A stretch of 64,000 nt of DNA, from the NCBI GenBank assembly GCA_038380435.1, contig JAWZYU010000056.1, positions 248,001 through 312,000 on the forward strand. The letters are read 5' to 3'. Shown piece after piece: positions 50,274 through 63,155 of this stretch. Positions within the stretch are counted from its first letter, which is position 1. Every line of letters starts with the position of its first letter. Under the pieces are notes generated by a model that saw only the letters and a list, made by a program, of their open reading frames with translations, was not told the DNA's origin and did not search any database. Made by a program: the position numbers and the translations under genes. The stretch is from Ryuthela nishihirai (taxonomy: Eukaryota > Arthropoda > Arachnida > Araneae > Heptathelidae).

Positions 50274-53200
50274 ATCGGTCCAACTTGGAAATGGATATAT
50301 TAATTTTCTCAAAGCAAAAAACACAGTACCAGCTGATATTTACTGTTAGTGCAATTATATGGTGAGAACACAATGGAGAGAAGAAAAAAGCCAAAATCGG
50401 TCCAACTTGGAAATGGATATATTAATTTTCTCAAAGCAAAAAACACAGTACCAGCTGATATTTACTGTTAATGCAATTATATGGTGAGCACACAATGGAG
50501 AGAAGAAGAAAAAAGCCAAAATCGGTCCAACTTGGAAATGGATATATTAATTTTCTCAAAGCAAAAAACACAGTACCAGCTGATATTTACTGTTAGTGCA
50601 ATTATATGGTGAGCACACAATGGAGAGAAGAAGAAAAAAGCCAAAATCGGTCCAACTTGGAAATGGATATATTAATTTTCTCAAAGCAAAAAACACAGTT
50701 AGTTAACATAATGAAAGCTCTCTATAATAACACTGAGTCGTGTGTGAGAGTTGGTAAGGCTTGTAGCAATTGGTTTAGCATTACTTCTGGTGTTCGACAA
50801 GGGTGCATTTTGTCTCCTTTTCTCTTTAGTTTGGTTATTGATTACGTTATGCGAAATTCACTTCAAGGGAAAGATTGTGGCCTTAAATGGGCTGGAGATA
50901 CGTATCTTTCTGATTTAGATTATGCTGATGATTTAGCCCTTTTGGCAAATGATGTTGATGAGATGAACTCTTTCATTTGAGCTGTTGATGAGATTGGTAG
51001 TAGAGTAGGTTTGGTTATAAACAGAGAGAAAACTAAATTGATGAAAATTGGTCAGGCAGGTTGTGATTCAGTTAATCTGAATGGTTGCAGTCTTGAGCAG
51101 GTGTCACAGTTTAATTACTGGTGATGTGCAGCATGAGATTAACAGACGAATAGGGATTGCTGCCGGGACTTTTAAGAATCTATGGAGAGTGTGGAGAAAT
51201 AGGCGTATACACCTAAAGACTAAAATTAGACTGTATAATAGTTTGGTTCTTTCTAGGGTTAGTTATGGTAGTGAAACTTGGACACTTTGTAAACAAGATA
51301 ACAGGAAACTAGATGCTTTTGATTCCAGATGCTTACGTAGTATCTTGGGTATTAGGTGGTTCAACTTTGTAACTAATGATGAGGTTAGGCAAAGGAGTCT
51401 GCAACCTCCTTTAAGCAGCATATTGTGCAGAGAGAGACTCCGTTGGTTTGGCCATGTTGCCCGTATGCATAATTATAGATTGGTGAATAGGGTTATGAAC
51501 AGTGTGCCTAGAGGCCTCAGAAGGAGGGGGACACCTAGGATGCAGTGGGCAGACAATGTCAAACAGGACCTTGTTAGAATTGGTGTGCAGTGGCCAGATG
51601 CGGTAGATGTAGCTCAGGATAGACTAGCTTGGAGAACTAAATTGCACGGTGTGGTCGGACCTCCGTAGCAAATGGCTGCTTGATGATGATGACAAAATGG
51701 AGAGAAGAAGAAAAAAGCCCAAATCAGTCCAACTTGGAAATGGATATATTAATTTTCTCAAAGCAAAAAACACAGTACCAGCTGATATTTACTGTTAGTG
51801 CAATTATATGGTGAGAACACAATGGGTAGAAGAAGAAAAAAGCCAAAATCGGTCCAACTTGGAAATGGATATATTAATTTTCTCAAAGCAAAAAACACAG
51901 TACCAGCTGATATTTACTGTTAGTGCAATTATATGGTGAGAACACAATGGGTAGAAGAAGAAAAAAGCCAAAATCGGTCCAACTTGGAAATGGATATATT
52001 AATTTTCTCAAAGCAAAAAACACAGTACCAGCTGATATTTACTGTTAGTGCAATTATATGGTGAGAACACAATGGGTAGAAGAAGAAAAAAGCCAAAATC
52101 GGTCAAACTTGGAAATGGATATATTAATTTTCTCAAAGCAAAAAACACAGTACCAGCTGATATTTACTGTTAGTGCAATTATATGGTGAGAACACAATGG
52201 GGAGAAGAAAAAAGCCAAAATCGGTCCAACTTGGAAATGGATATATTAATTTTCTCAAAGCAAAAAACACAGTACCAGCTGATATTTACTGTTAGTACAA
52301 TTATATGGTGAATATACAATGGAGAGAAGAAAAAAGCCAAAATCGGTCCAACTTGGAAATGGATATATTAATTTTCTCAAAGCAAAAAACACAGTACCAG
52401 CTGATATTTACTGTTAGTGCAATTATATGGTGAGTACACAATGGGGAGAAGAAGAAAAAAAGCCAAAATCGGTCCAACTTGGAAATGGATATATTAATTT
52501 TCTCAAAGGAAAAAACACAGTACCAGCTATTTACTGTTAGTGCAATTATATGGTGAGTACACAGTGGAGAGAAGAAAAAAGCCAAAATCGGTCCAACTTG
52601 GAAATGGATATATTAATTTTCTCAAAGCAAAAAACACAGTACCAGCTGATATTTACTGTTAGTGCAATTATATGGTGAGCACACAATGGAGAGAAGAAGA
52701 AAAAAGCCAAAATCGGTCCAACTTGGAAATGGATATATTAATTTTCTCAAAGGAAAAAACACAGTACCAGCTATTTACTGTTAGTGCAATTATATGGTGA
52801 GTACACAGTGGAGAGAAGAAAAAAGCCAAAATCGGTCCAACTTGGAAATGGATATATTAATTTTCTCAAAGCAAAAAACACAGTACCAGCTGATATTTAC
52901 TGTTAGTGCAATTATATGGTGAATATACAATGGAGAGAAGAAAAAAGCCAAAATCGGTCCAACTTGGAAATGGATATATTAATTTTCTCAAAGCAAAAAA
53001 CACAGTACCAGCTGATATTTACTGTTAGTGCAATTATATGGTGAGTACACAATGGGGAGAAGAAGAAAAAAAGCCAAAATCGGTCCAACTTGGAAATGGA
53101 TATATTAATTTTCTCAAAGGAAAAAACACAGTACCAGCTATTTACTGTTAGTGCAATTATATGGTGAGCACACAATGGAGAGAAGAAGAAAAAAGCCAAA

Positions 53201-56200
53201 ATCGGTCCAACTTGGAAATGGATATATTAATTTTCTCAAAGGAAAAAACACAGTACCAGCTATTTACTGTTAGTGCAATTATATGGTGAGTACACAGTGG
53301 AGAGAAGAAAAAAGCCAAAATCGGTCCAACTTGGAAATGGATATATTAATTTTCTCAAAGCAAAAAACACAGTACCAGCTGATATTTACTGTTAGTGCAA
53401 TTATATGGTGAGTACACAGTGGAGAGAAGAAAAAAGCCAAAATCGGTCCAACTTGGAAATGGATATATTAATTTTCTCAAAGCAAAAAACACAGTACCAG
53501 CTGATATTTACTGTTAGTGCAATTATATGGTGAATACACAATGGAGAGAAGAAAAAACCCAAAATCGGTCCAACTTGGAAATGGATATATTAATTTTCTC
53601 AAAGGAAAAAACACAGTACCAGCTATTTACTGTTAGTGCAATTATATGGTGAGCACACAATGGAGAGAAGAAGAAAAAAGCCAAAATCGGTCCAACTTGG
53701 AAATGGATATATTAATTTTCTCAAAGCAAAAAACACAGTACCAGCTGATATTTACTGTTAGTGCAATTATATGGTGAGTACACAATGGGGAGAAGAAGAA
53801 AAAAAGCCAAAATCGGTCCAACTTGGAAATGGATATATTAATTTTTCTCAAAGCAAAAAACAGAGTACCAGCTGATATTTACTGTTAGTGCAATTATATG
53901 GTGAGCACACAATGGAGAGAAGAAGAAAAAAGCCAAAATCGGTCCAACTTGGAAATAGATATATTAATTTTCTCAAAGCAAAAAACACAGTACCAGCTGA
54001 TATTTACTGTTAGTGCAATTATATGGCGAGTACAAAATGGGAGAAGAAAAAAAGCCAAAATCGGTCCAACTTGGAAATGGATATATTAATTTTTCTCAAA
54101 GCAAAAAGCACAGTACCAGCTGATATTTACTGTTAGTGCAATTATATGGTGAGTACACAATGGGGAGAAGAAGAAAAAAGCAAAATCGGTCCAACTTGGA
54201 AATGGATATATTAATTTTCTCAAAGGAAAAAACACAGTACCAGCTATTTACTGTTAGTGCAATTATATGGTGAGCACACAATGGAGAGAAGAAGAAAAAA
54301 GCCAAAATCGGTCCAACTTGGAAATGGATATATTAATTTTCTCAAAGCAAAAAACACAGTACCAGCTGATATTTACTGTTAGTGCAATTATGTGGTGAGT
54401 ACACAATGGGGAGAAGAAGAAAAAAAGCCAAAATCGGTCCAACTTGGAAATGGATATATTAATTTTCTCAAAGCAAAAAGCACAGTACCAGCTGATATTT
54501 ACTGTTAGTGCAATTATATGGTGAGTACACAGTGGAGAGAAGAAGAAAAAAGCCAAAATCGGTCAAACTTGGAAAGGGATATATTAATTTTCTGAAAGCA
54601 AAAAGCACAGTACCAGCTGATATTTACTGTTAGTGCAATTATATGGTGAGCACACAATGGAGAGAAGAAGAAAAAGCCAAAATCGGTCCAACTTGGAAAT
54701 GGATATATTAATTTTCTCAAAGGAAAAAACACAGTACCAGCTGATATTTACTCTTAGTGCAATTATATGGTGAGTACACAGTGGAGAGAAAAAAAAAAGC
54801 CAAAATCGGTCAAACTTCGAAATGGATATATTAATTTTCTCAAAGCAAAAAGCACAGTACCAGCTGATATTTACTGTTAGTGCAATTATATGGTGAGTAC
54901 ACAGTGGAGAGAAGAAAAAACCCAAAATCGGTCCAACTTGGAAATGGAAATATTAATTTTCTCAAAGCAAAAAATACAGTACCAGCTGATATTTACTGTT
55001 AGTGCAATTATATGGTGAGCACAAAATGGAGAGAAGAAGAAAGAAGCCAAAATCGGTCCAAATTGGAAATGGATATATTAATTTTCTCAAAGCAAAAAGC
55101 ACAGTACCAGCTGATATTTACTGTTAGTGCAATTATATGATGAGTACACAGTGGAGAGAAGAAGAAAAAAGCCAAAATCGGTCCAACTTGGAAATGGATA
55201 TATTAACTTTCTCAAAGGAAAAAACACAGTACCAGCTATTTACTGTTAGTGCAATTATATGGTGAGCACACAATGGAGAGAAGAAGAAAAAAGCCAAAAT
55301 CGGTCCAACTTGGAAATGGATATATTAATTTTCTCAAAGCAAAAAGCACAGTACCAGCTGATATTTACTGTTAGTGCAATTATATGGTGAGTACACAGTG
55401 GAGAGAAGAAAAAATTCAAAATCGGTCAAACTTGGAAATGGATATATTAATTTTCTCAAAGCAAAAAACACAGTACCAGCTGATATTTACTGTTAGTGCA
55501 ATTATATGGTGAGCACACAATGGAGAGAAGAAAAAAGCCAAAATCAGTTCAACTTTGAAATGGATATATTAATTTGTCTCAAAGCAAAAAACACAGTACC
55601 AGCTGATATTTACCGTTAGTGCAATTATATGGTGAGCACACAATGGAGAGAAGAAAAAACCCAAAATCGGTCAAACTTGGAAATGGATATATTAATTTTC
55701 TCAAGGCAAAAAACACAGTACCAGCTGATATTTACTGTTAGTGCAATTATATGGTGAGCACACAATGGCGAGAAGAAAAAACCCAAAATCGGTCAAACTT
55801 GGAAATGGATATATTAATTTTCTCAAAGCAAAAAACACAGTACCAGCTGATATTTACTGTTAGTGCAATTATATGGTGAGTACACAGTGGAGAGAAGAAA
55901 AAACCCAAAATCGGTCCAACTTGGAAATGGATATATTAATTTTCTCAAAGGAAAAAACACAGTACCAGCTATTTACTGTTAGTGCAATTATATGGTGAGC
56001 ACACAATGGAGAGAAGAAGAAAAAAGCCAAAATCGGTCCAACTTGGAAATGGATATATTAATTTTCTCAAAGCAAAAAGCACAGTACCAGCTGATATTTA
56101 CTGTTAGTGCAATTATATGGTGAGTACACAGTGGAGAGAAGAAAAAATTCAAAATCGGTCAAACTTGGAAATGGATATATTAATTTTCTCAAAGCAAAAA

Positions 56201-58718
56201 ACACAGTACCAGCTGATATTTACTGTTAGTGCAATTATATGGTGAGCACACAATGGAGAGAAGAAAAAACCCAAAATCGGTCAAACTTGGAAATGGATAT
56301 ATTAATTTTCTCAAAGCAAAAAACACAGTACCAGCTGATATTTACTGTTAGTGCAATTATATGGTGAGCACACAATGGCGAGAAGAAAAAACCCAAAATC
56401 GGTCAAACTTGGAAATGGATATATTAATTTTCTCAAAGCAAAAAGCACAGTACCAGCTGATATTTACTGTTAGTGCAATTATATGGTGAGTACACAGTGG
56501 AGAGAAGAAAAAACCCAAAATCGGTCCAACTTGGAAATGGATATATTAATTTTCTCAAAGGAAAAAACACAGTACCAGCTATTTACTGTTAGTGCAATTA
56601 TATGGTGAGCACACAATGGAGAGAAGAAGAAAAAAGCCAAAATCGGTCCAACTTGGAAATGGATATATTAATTTTCTCAAAGCAAAAAGCACAGTACCAG
56701 CTGATATTTACTGTTAGTGCAATTATATGGTGAGTACACAGTGGAGAGAAGAAAAAATTCAAAATCGGTCAAACTTGGAAATGGATATATTAATTTTCTC
56801 AAAGCAAAAAACACAGTACCAGCTGATATTTACTGTTAGTGCAATTATATGGTGAGCACACAATGGAGAGAAGAAAAAAGCCAAAATCAGTTCAACTTTG
56901 AAATGGATATATTTTGTCTCAAAGCAAAAAACACAGTACCAGCTGATATTTACTGTTAGTGCAATTATATGGTGAGCACACAATGGAGAGAAGAAAAAAC
57001 CCAAAATCGGTCAAACTTGGAAATGGATATATTAATTTTCTCAAAGCAAAAAACACAGTACCAGCTGATATTTACTGTTAGTGCAATTATATGGTGAGCA
57101 CACAATGGCGAGAAGAAAAAACCCAAAATCGGTCAAACTTGGAAATGGATATATTAATTTTCTCAAAGCAAAAAACACAGTACCAGCTGATATTTACTGT
57201 TAGTGCAATTATATGGTGAGTACACAGTGGAGAGAAGAAAAAAGCCAAAATCGGTCAAACTTGGAAATGGATATATTAATTTTCTCAAAGCAAAAAGCAC
57301 AGTACCAGCTGATATTTACTGTTAGTGCAATTATATGGTGAGTATACAGTGGAGAGAAGAAAAAACCCAAAATCGGTCCAACTTGGAAATGGATATATTA
57401 ATTTTCTCAAAGCAAAAAACACAGTACCAGCTGATATTTACTGTTAGTGCAATTATATGGTGAGCACACAATGGAGAGAAGAAGAAAAAAGCCAAAATCG
57501 GTCCAACTTGGAACTGGATATATTAATTTTTCTCAAAGCAAAAAACACAGTACCAGCTGATATTTACTGTTAGTGCAATTATATGGTGAGTACACAATGG
57601 AGAGAAGAAGAAAAAACCCAAAATCGGTCCAACTTGGAAATGGATATATTAATTTTTTCAAAGCAAAAAACACAGTACCAGGTGATATTTACTGTTAGTG
57701 CAATTATATGGTGAGTACACAGTGGAGAGAAGAAAAAAGCCAAAATCGGTCCAACTTGGAAATGGATATATTAATTTTCTCAAAGCAAAAAGCACAGTAC
57801 CAGCTGATATTTACTGTTAGTGCAATTATATGGTGAGTACACAATGGAGAGAAGAAGAAAAAACCCAAAATCGGTCCAACTTGGAAATGGATATATTAAT
57901 TTTTTCAAAGCAAAAAACACAGTACCAGGTGATATTTACTGTTAGTGCAATTATATGGTGAGTACACAGTGGAGAGAAGAAAAAAGCCAAAATCGGTCCA
58001 ACTTGGAAATGGATATATTAATTTTCTCAAAGCAAAAAGCACAGTACCAGCTGATATTTACTGTTAGTGCAATTATATGGTGAGTACACAGTGGAGAGAA
58101 GAAAAAAGCCAAAATCGGTCAAACTTGGAAATGGATATATTAATTTTCTCAAAGCAAAAAACACAGTACCAGCTGATATTTACTGTTAATGGAATTATAT
58201 GGTGAGCACACAATGGAGAGAAGAAAAAAGCCAAAATCGGTCGAACTTCGAAATGGATATATTAATTTTTCTCAAAGCAAAAAACACAGTACCAGCTGAT
58301 ATTTACTGTTAGTGCAATTATATGGTGAGTACACAATGGCGAGAAGAAAAAACCCAAATCGGTCCAACTTGGAAATGGATATATTTTCTCAAAGGAAAAA
58401 ACACAGTACCAGCTGATATTTACTGTTAGTGCAATTATATGGTGAGCACACAATGGAGAGAAGAAAAAAGCCAAAATCGGTCGAACTTCGAAATGGATAT
58501 ATTAATTTTCTCAAAGCAAAAAACACAGTACCAGCTGATATTTACTGTTAGTGCAATTATATGGTGAGTACACAATGGCGAGAAGAAAAAACCCAAAATC
58601 GGTCCAACTTGGAAATGGATATATTAATTTTCTCAAAGCAAAAAACACAGTACCAGCTGATATTTACTGTTAGTGCAATTATATGGTGAGTACACAATGG
58701 AGAGAAGAAGAAAAAGCC
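50274..58718. repeat. AT-rich satellite array, about 120-bp units, roughly 60 copies
   Basis: Each unit carries aaaatcggtccaacttgg, ggatatattaattttctcaa, cacagtaccagctgatattt, gcaattatatggtgag and a gagaagaagaaaaaa purine tract. Units vary around 115-126 bp, mainly in the purine tract and an optional 3-bp deletion (agctatttac). Higher-order order is visible: the variant aaaaaattcaaaatcgg lies near 55412, 56145 and 56755, about 733 and 610 bp apart (six and five units). The only interruption is a LINE fragment at about 50699-51692. The - strand frames across it are by-products. Confidence 0.97.
50699..51692 (+). pseudogene. 5'-truncated LINE reverse-transcriptase fragment inside the satellite
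   Basis: The first frame reads SGVRQGCILSPFLFSLVIDY and the catalytic LDYADDLALLA, then stops at 50978-50980. A frameshift near 51100 follows, and a second frame to 51668 encodes the usual C-terminal part (SRVSYGSETWTL, RLRWFGHVARM, RGTPRMQWADNV). It ends in a tgatgatgatga tail. It differs from the LINE at 32813: no RNase H, different tail. No target duplication was found; instead about 45 bp of the satellite unit is missing at the site. Confidence 0.88.
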
Positions 58719-58987
58719 ACGAAATGGTGTTAGTTATTTAATGAAATAAAATAAGTCAAAGATGACCCAGGAGTGGCAAGCTCCAAAGAGCAACAATCAT
58801 TGTGTAAAATTCATAAGCATAAACAAATGTCACTATTCAATATGGAAGATTCACTATTTGTCAACTTGAAACACTCTTCTCGCCTCTCTTTCAAGGAACA
58901 CGTTATGGGATTTTGCATCGCAAAAATGAGTAACTACATAACTATGATCATGTTCATCCAAGTAGAACATGATTAAAACTGATGCCA

Positions 58988-59345
58988 GGTTGTTGTTTTA
59001 CCTCTGACTGCCCCTTATTTTTGCACACAGTGGTCTAAAGAACAGGGTACAAGCATCCTGAACTAAAGGCTCAGAGATTGAGGGGAAGGGACCCACTGTA
59101 CAATTGTTAGGAGACAGATGGTGGCATCCCGTCAAGGCCATCCAGCATGTTCTTTAATATGCACAGGGTATAATCTCCCACACGATGCCACAGCTTAAGG
59201 TCCCATCCAATGGACAGCAGCCTTTCCAAGTCCATTGGTGTCCTTTACTGACCCAAGGCAGTGCGGGAAGTTTTGCGGAGATAAATCAACTGGCCCAGGT
59301 GGAACTCGAACCTTGGAACTGCAGATTACAAGCGTGGCAAGCTAC
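58988..59345 (-). mobile_element. Family A SINE, old copy
   Basis: Diverged full-span copy directly after the satellite, from gttgttttacctctgac to ggaactcgaacc and the anticodon region. Confidence 0.8.
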
Positions 59346-59404
59346 GAACGTTCCTGATAATATAGAATTGTAAAAATAATTGGTCTTGATTTTGTCTGCT
59401 TTTA

Positions 59405-59645
59405 GAGATTTGGTTCATTTTACCTTTGGCATTTTTTTTGCACACAATGGGCTAATTGGACAGGTCACAAGGGCCCCAAAGGTTGGAGGAGAGTATCCAC
59501 TAGAACAGGTGTTGTAAGACGGATGGTAGTCTCCAGTCAAGGTCATCCAGTGTATTCTTTAACATTAGGTTGTTTTACCTCTAACATTTTTTTTGCACAC
59601 AATGGGCTAAATGCCAGGTTACAAGGGCCCCGAAGGCTCTGAGAA
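59405..59645 (-). mobile_element. Family A SINE, two tandem 3' fragments
   Basis: Two successive truncated pieces both begin with the tail and 3' end (ttacctttggcattt..., ttacctctaacattt...). The first runs to gtattctttaaca, where the second begins. Confidence 0.75.
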
Positions 59646-60033
59646 GGGTTGGGTTGTTTTACTTCTGAGCAGCACTTTTTTGCACACCATGGGCTAAATG
59701 GCCAGGTCACATGGACCCAAAAGGCTCAGAGAAGGTTGGGGGAGGGAACCCACTGGAAGAACTGTTGGGAGACAGATGGTAGCCTCCCGTCAAGGCCATC
59801 CAGCGTGTTCTTTAACGTGCACAGGGTATGTCTCTCCCGTACATGGGACCACGGCTTAATGTCCCATCTGACAGACGGTGGCCTTTCCAAGCCCATTGGT
59901 GTCCCCTACTGACCGTGGGCTGGGCGGGGAATTTTGCGGAGATAAATCTCAATGCTGACCCAGCTGGGACTCGAACCTGTGAACTACAGATTACGAGCCT
60001 GGCGCGCTACCGACTGAGCCACCCCCGCCCCAA
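59645..60033 (-). mobile_element. Family A SINE
   Basis: Near-consensus full-length copy on the - strand, ending in the complete tRNA head (gactgagccacccccgcccc). Confidence 0.92.
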
Positions 60034-60039
60034 TCAAAA

Positions 60040-61575
60040 GGGAGTACGATTGCTCCTGACTATTATGCATGCTGATGACAAGATAGCGGATGATGACTGG
60101 CAATAAACGCTGTTGTTCCATTAGGGCAGATTTCAACTCTACGCTTCTAGAAAGGGGCAGACGACATATCCCCGGAGCGTTCCAGACACACTCAAAAGGA
60201 TTAAGATCTGGAGCCTTGGCAGACCACTCCATCCTGTGGATATCCTCTCTTGAGGAAATCACTGATCAGCTTAACCCTATAAGGATTATCATCCATAAAA
60301 ACCAACACGAGGTCAACAATACCTTTGAAAGGCCTTACATAGGGCTGAAAGATCTCTTCTATGTACCTTTGACATATGAAGTAGCATAAGGCTATCCAAC
60401 ATTATATCTCCCCACACTGGAAGACTTCCTCTTCCATTAGTAGTCTCGTTCCCAGATGTTACGGGAATGGTTGCACATTCTCTTCAGATGAGCACAAGTC
60501 GGGAATCCATAGTCAAACTGAAATGGGGATCATCCATGAAGAGCACATGCCGTCACTGCTGTATGTTTACAGTGTGATGTGCCTGCACCAAGTCCTTTGA
60601 GAGACGGTGAAGTAAACCATCGGTCTATTAGCATACATCCCCTTACATAGAGAATTGTGTCTGGACACACTCCTTGACAGGCAAGCTCGACAGCATATTG
60701 TCTGGCTGTGATCTCCTTAACCTTCTTCCTGTTAAGGACAGATATTGGTCCTCCTGGGATGCTGTGACCCTTGGCTGGCCTGGAATTCGTTGCTAACACA
60801 TTCCCAGGGTTGTGTTATTTTAGCTCTGAGCGGCACTTTTTTGCGCACAAGCTAAATGGCCAGGTCACAGGTTGGGGGAGGGGACCTACTGAAACAGCTA
60901 TTGGGAGACAGATGGTAGCCTCTCATCAAGGCCATCCAGCTTGTTATTTGACATTGGGTTGTTCTAGCCCTGAGCAGCACTTTTTTCACACAATGGGCTA
61001 AATGGCTAGGTCACAAGGACCCTGAAGGCTCAGTGAATGTTGGGGGAGGGGACCTATTGGAACAGCTGTTGGGAAGCAGATGGTAGCCTCTTTTTTTCCA
61101 GCCAAAAAAGGCTATCCAGCGTGTTCTTTAATGTGCACAGGATATGGCTCTCCTGCACATGGGGCCATGGCTTAACATCCTATCCGACAGACAACAGCCT
61201 TTTCAAGTGTCCAACAGTATCCTTACTGACCATAGACAGGGGTGGAGAATTATGTGGAGATAAATCTCGACATTGATTCAGCTGAATTCGAACCTGGGAA
61301 CTGCAGATTGTGAGCCTGGCATGCTACCGAATCGGCCACGCCGCCCCTAATCATTCCCAGATTCCTGATGTTGCTGCCATAGTCTGAAGATAACCATTGT
61401 AGAGTCATTATGCACTCTGGCTACTACAGCGTGGGTCTGTCCTGCCATCCTACCAATGGCTAGCCACCTCTGAATACTCCAAGCAACTCAGAGTGTTTGT
61501 CTGCATATTCACCAACATCTCTTGCAAGTTGACAAGCTTGAGCGTATGGAGTACAATCTGAACGTCATATTTGCA
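60040..61575 (-). pseudogene. Tc1-like transposase relic interrupted by SINEs
   Basis: On the - strand the C-terminal catalytic region is clear: FMDDN near 60270, then EDIHRMEWSAKAPDLNPFE near 60220-60262 (second Asp and final Glu of the DD34E type). Upstream pieces resemble the usual SDES-region and helix-turn-helix (VARVHNDSTMVIFRLWQQHQ at about 61375-61440), but frames shift repeatedly. A SINE pair splits it at 60809-61348. No terminal repeats were identified. Confidence 0.75.
60809..61348 (-). mobile_element. Two tandem family A SINE pieces inserted in a Tc1 relic
   Basis: A truncated 3' piece (60809 to about 60953) abuts a fuller copy (about 60953-61348). cattcccag occurs on both sides (60799-60807 and 61352-61360), so the pair sits in one target site. 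Copying of a partial element within an insertion recalls the array at 18354. Confidence 0.82.
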
Positions 61576-62027
61576 TTCTTTCCATGCATAGAATTTTGCC
61601 TGTGCAAGCACTGTTCATATGGTATTTCTTTTTGCACATGTTCTTAGTCATGGCCTGATGTACCTCTCTACAAAATTTTATTAAATTCTAGCCAGTTGTT
61701 ATATTTGTAACTTAGCTTTTGTCCACCAGTGGAATTTATTATTTACAGCTAATGGGTTTTCTATTTCTCACTTTTTTTAGTGACTTATGGCTAACAAGGG
61801 ATCGCAAAAAATACACATAGTATGAAGTTTATTATTTAAAAACTACTAGTGGTTAAAAACTTATATGGAACCAATTTATTAAAAATCTGTGAAATTTCAT
61901 GGAACGACTCTTTAAGCCAAATTTCATGCTTCACACGTGATCACTCTACTACGTATTAATAAATCAAGAAGACTCTATCACCCAAACATATACAAAACTA
62001 AAAATAATTAAAATTTAAAAATTTCAA

Positions 62028-62033
62028 TTTATT
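62028..62033 (-). promoter_or_regulatory. AP4M1: Candidate AP4M1 poly(A) signal
   Basis: AATAAA on the - strand (TTTATT on +) about 75 nt after the stop codon of the AP4M1 exon. Confidence 0.4.
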
Positions 62034-62105
62034 TACAATTATTTACATATTTTAAGTATATGTATATATATAGGTAATATTTAGTGTGTATAGTTGCACT
62101 TGAAG

Positions 62106-62303
62106 TTATAATTTAAACATATAAGAATCACCTAAAGTGACGTATCGCACCCAACGATGAACTTGAATTGGCTTTCGGCTAGGTTCCTCTGCTTTAAGAA
62201 ATTTAATTGCTAGTCCAGAACATACAAAATTTGAGACTTCAAATTCCAATGCTACTGGTCCCAATTCAAGGCGATTGGCTGGGCATTGTAGAGCATCTAT
62301 AAG
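62106..62303 (-). CDS. AP4M1: AP-4 complex subunit mu, terminal exon (partial gene)
   Basis: On the - strand a tatttcag acceptor opens a 65-codon reading frame ending in TAA. It encodes a C-terminal mu-homology-domain segment: LELGPVALEFEV, CSGLAIKFLK and HRWVRYVT, ending DSYMFKL. AP mu chains end in a WVRYx motif. The LGPV and CSGL with HKWVR pattern fits AP-4 mu as I recall it better than AP-1, AP-2 or AP-3. AP-4 is a trans-Golgi sorting adaptor. The rest of the gene would lie at higher coordinates; I could not identify another exon before 64000. The gene is convergent with presenilin. Confidence 0.75.
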   Translation of the reverse strand, partial: LIDALQCPANRLELGPVALEFEVSNFVCSGLAIKFLKAEEPSRKPIQVHRWVRYVTLGDSYMFKL

Positions 62304-62387
62304 CTGAAATACATTAAAAAACAAACATATGTAACACTAGATATAAAATCAAAAACACTCTAAGTTTCAGATACACAAGAAAAAGGC

Positions 62388-63155
62388 TGGGTTGTTTGAA
62401 ATCCGAACAGCACTTTTGGCCATTGGGCACACATTGGGCTAAATGGCAAGGTCACAAAGACTCGGACAACAATGGGGAAGGGGATCATCCATTGGGCAGC
62501 TGTTAGGAGACAGAAGGAAGCCACCCATCAAGGCAATCCAGTGTGTTCTTTAATACACGCTCTCATGGTATGGGGGGCGGGGGTGGCTCAGTCGGTAGCG
62601 CACCAGACTCGTAATCTGTAGTTCCCAGGTTCGAGTCCCAGCTGGGTCAGTGTTGAGATTTATCTGCGCAAAATTTCCCGCCCTGCCCACGGAGGGCCGA
62701 TTGTAGGGGACACCGATGGGCTTGGAAAGGCCGCCGTCCGTCGGATGGGACGTTAAGCCGTGGCCCCGTGTGCCGTAGAGACATACCCTGTGCACATTAA
62801 AGAATACGCTGGATGGCCATGATGGGAGACTACCATCTGTCTCCCAACAGCTGTTCCAGTGGGTCCCCTCCCCAACCTTCTCTGAGCCTTCGGGGTCCAT
62901 GTGACCTGGCCATTTAGCCCATGGTGTGCAAAAAAGTGCCGCTCAGAGGAAAAACAACTCAACTCATGGTATGGCACTCCTGCACATGGAGCGATGGCTT
63001 AACATCCCATCTAATGGAAAGCAACATTTCTGCGCCAATCAGTCCTTTCTCAAATGCAGAATGGGGATTGGTAGAGGAAATTCTAAACACAAACACAGTT
63101 GGGACTTGAACTGGGAACTGCAGATTATGAGACTAGTACATTATCAACTGAGGCA
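62388..63155 (-). mobile_element. Family A SINE, old copy split by a younger one
   Basis: Pieces at 62388-62561 and 62975-63155 are the two parts of one diverged - strand SINE in the AP4M1 intron. A + strand SINE occupies the gap. Confidence 0.82.
62574..62962 (+). mobile_element. Family A SINE nested in an older, opposite SINE
   Basis: Full-length copy with duplication ctcatggtatgg at 62562-62573 and 62963-62974. Confidence 0.93.

Noticed and set aside
53898..54089. The repeated start MVSTQWREEEKSQNRSNLE as the N-terminus of the RT protein at 50606
   Set aside because: The same sequence occurs in satellite units without RT. The RT fragment was inserted in the satellite, and the apparent fusion is chance frame continuity.
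52301..58474. Repeated - strand frames (SPLCTHHIIALTVNISWY...) of up to 113 codons
   Set aside because: They follow the satellite unit and appear wherever unit length keeps frame. They are by-products of the tandem repeat.
50274..58718. CRISPR-like array
   Set aside because: The whole unit is repeated without unique spacers, the host is an animal, and no cas genes exist. It is a satellite.
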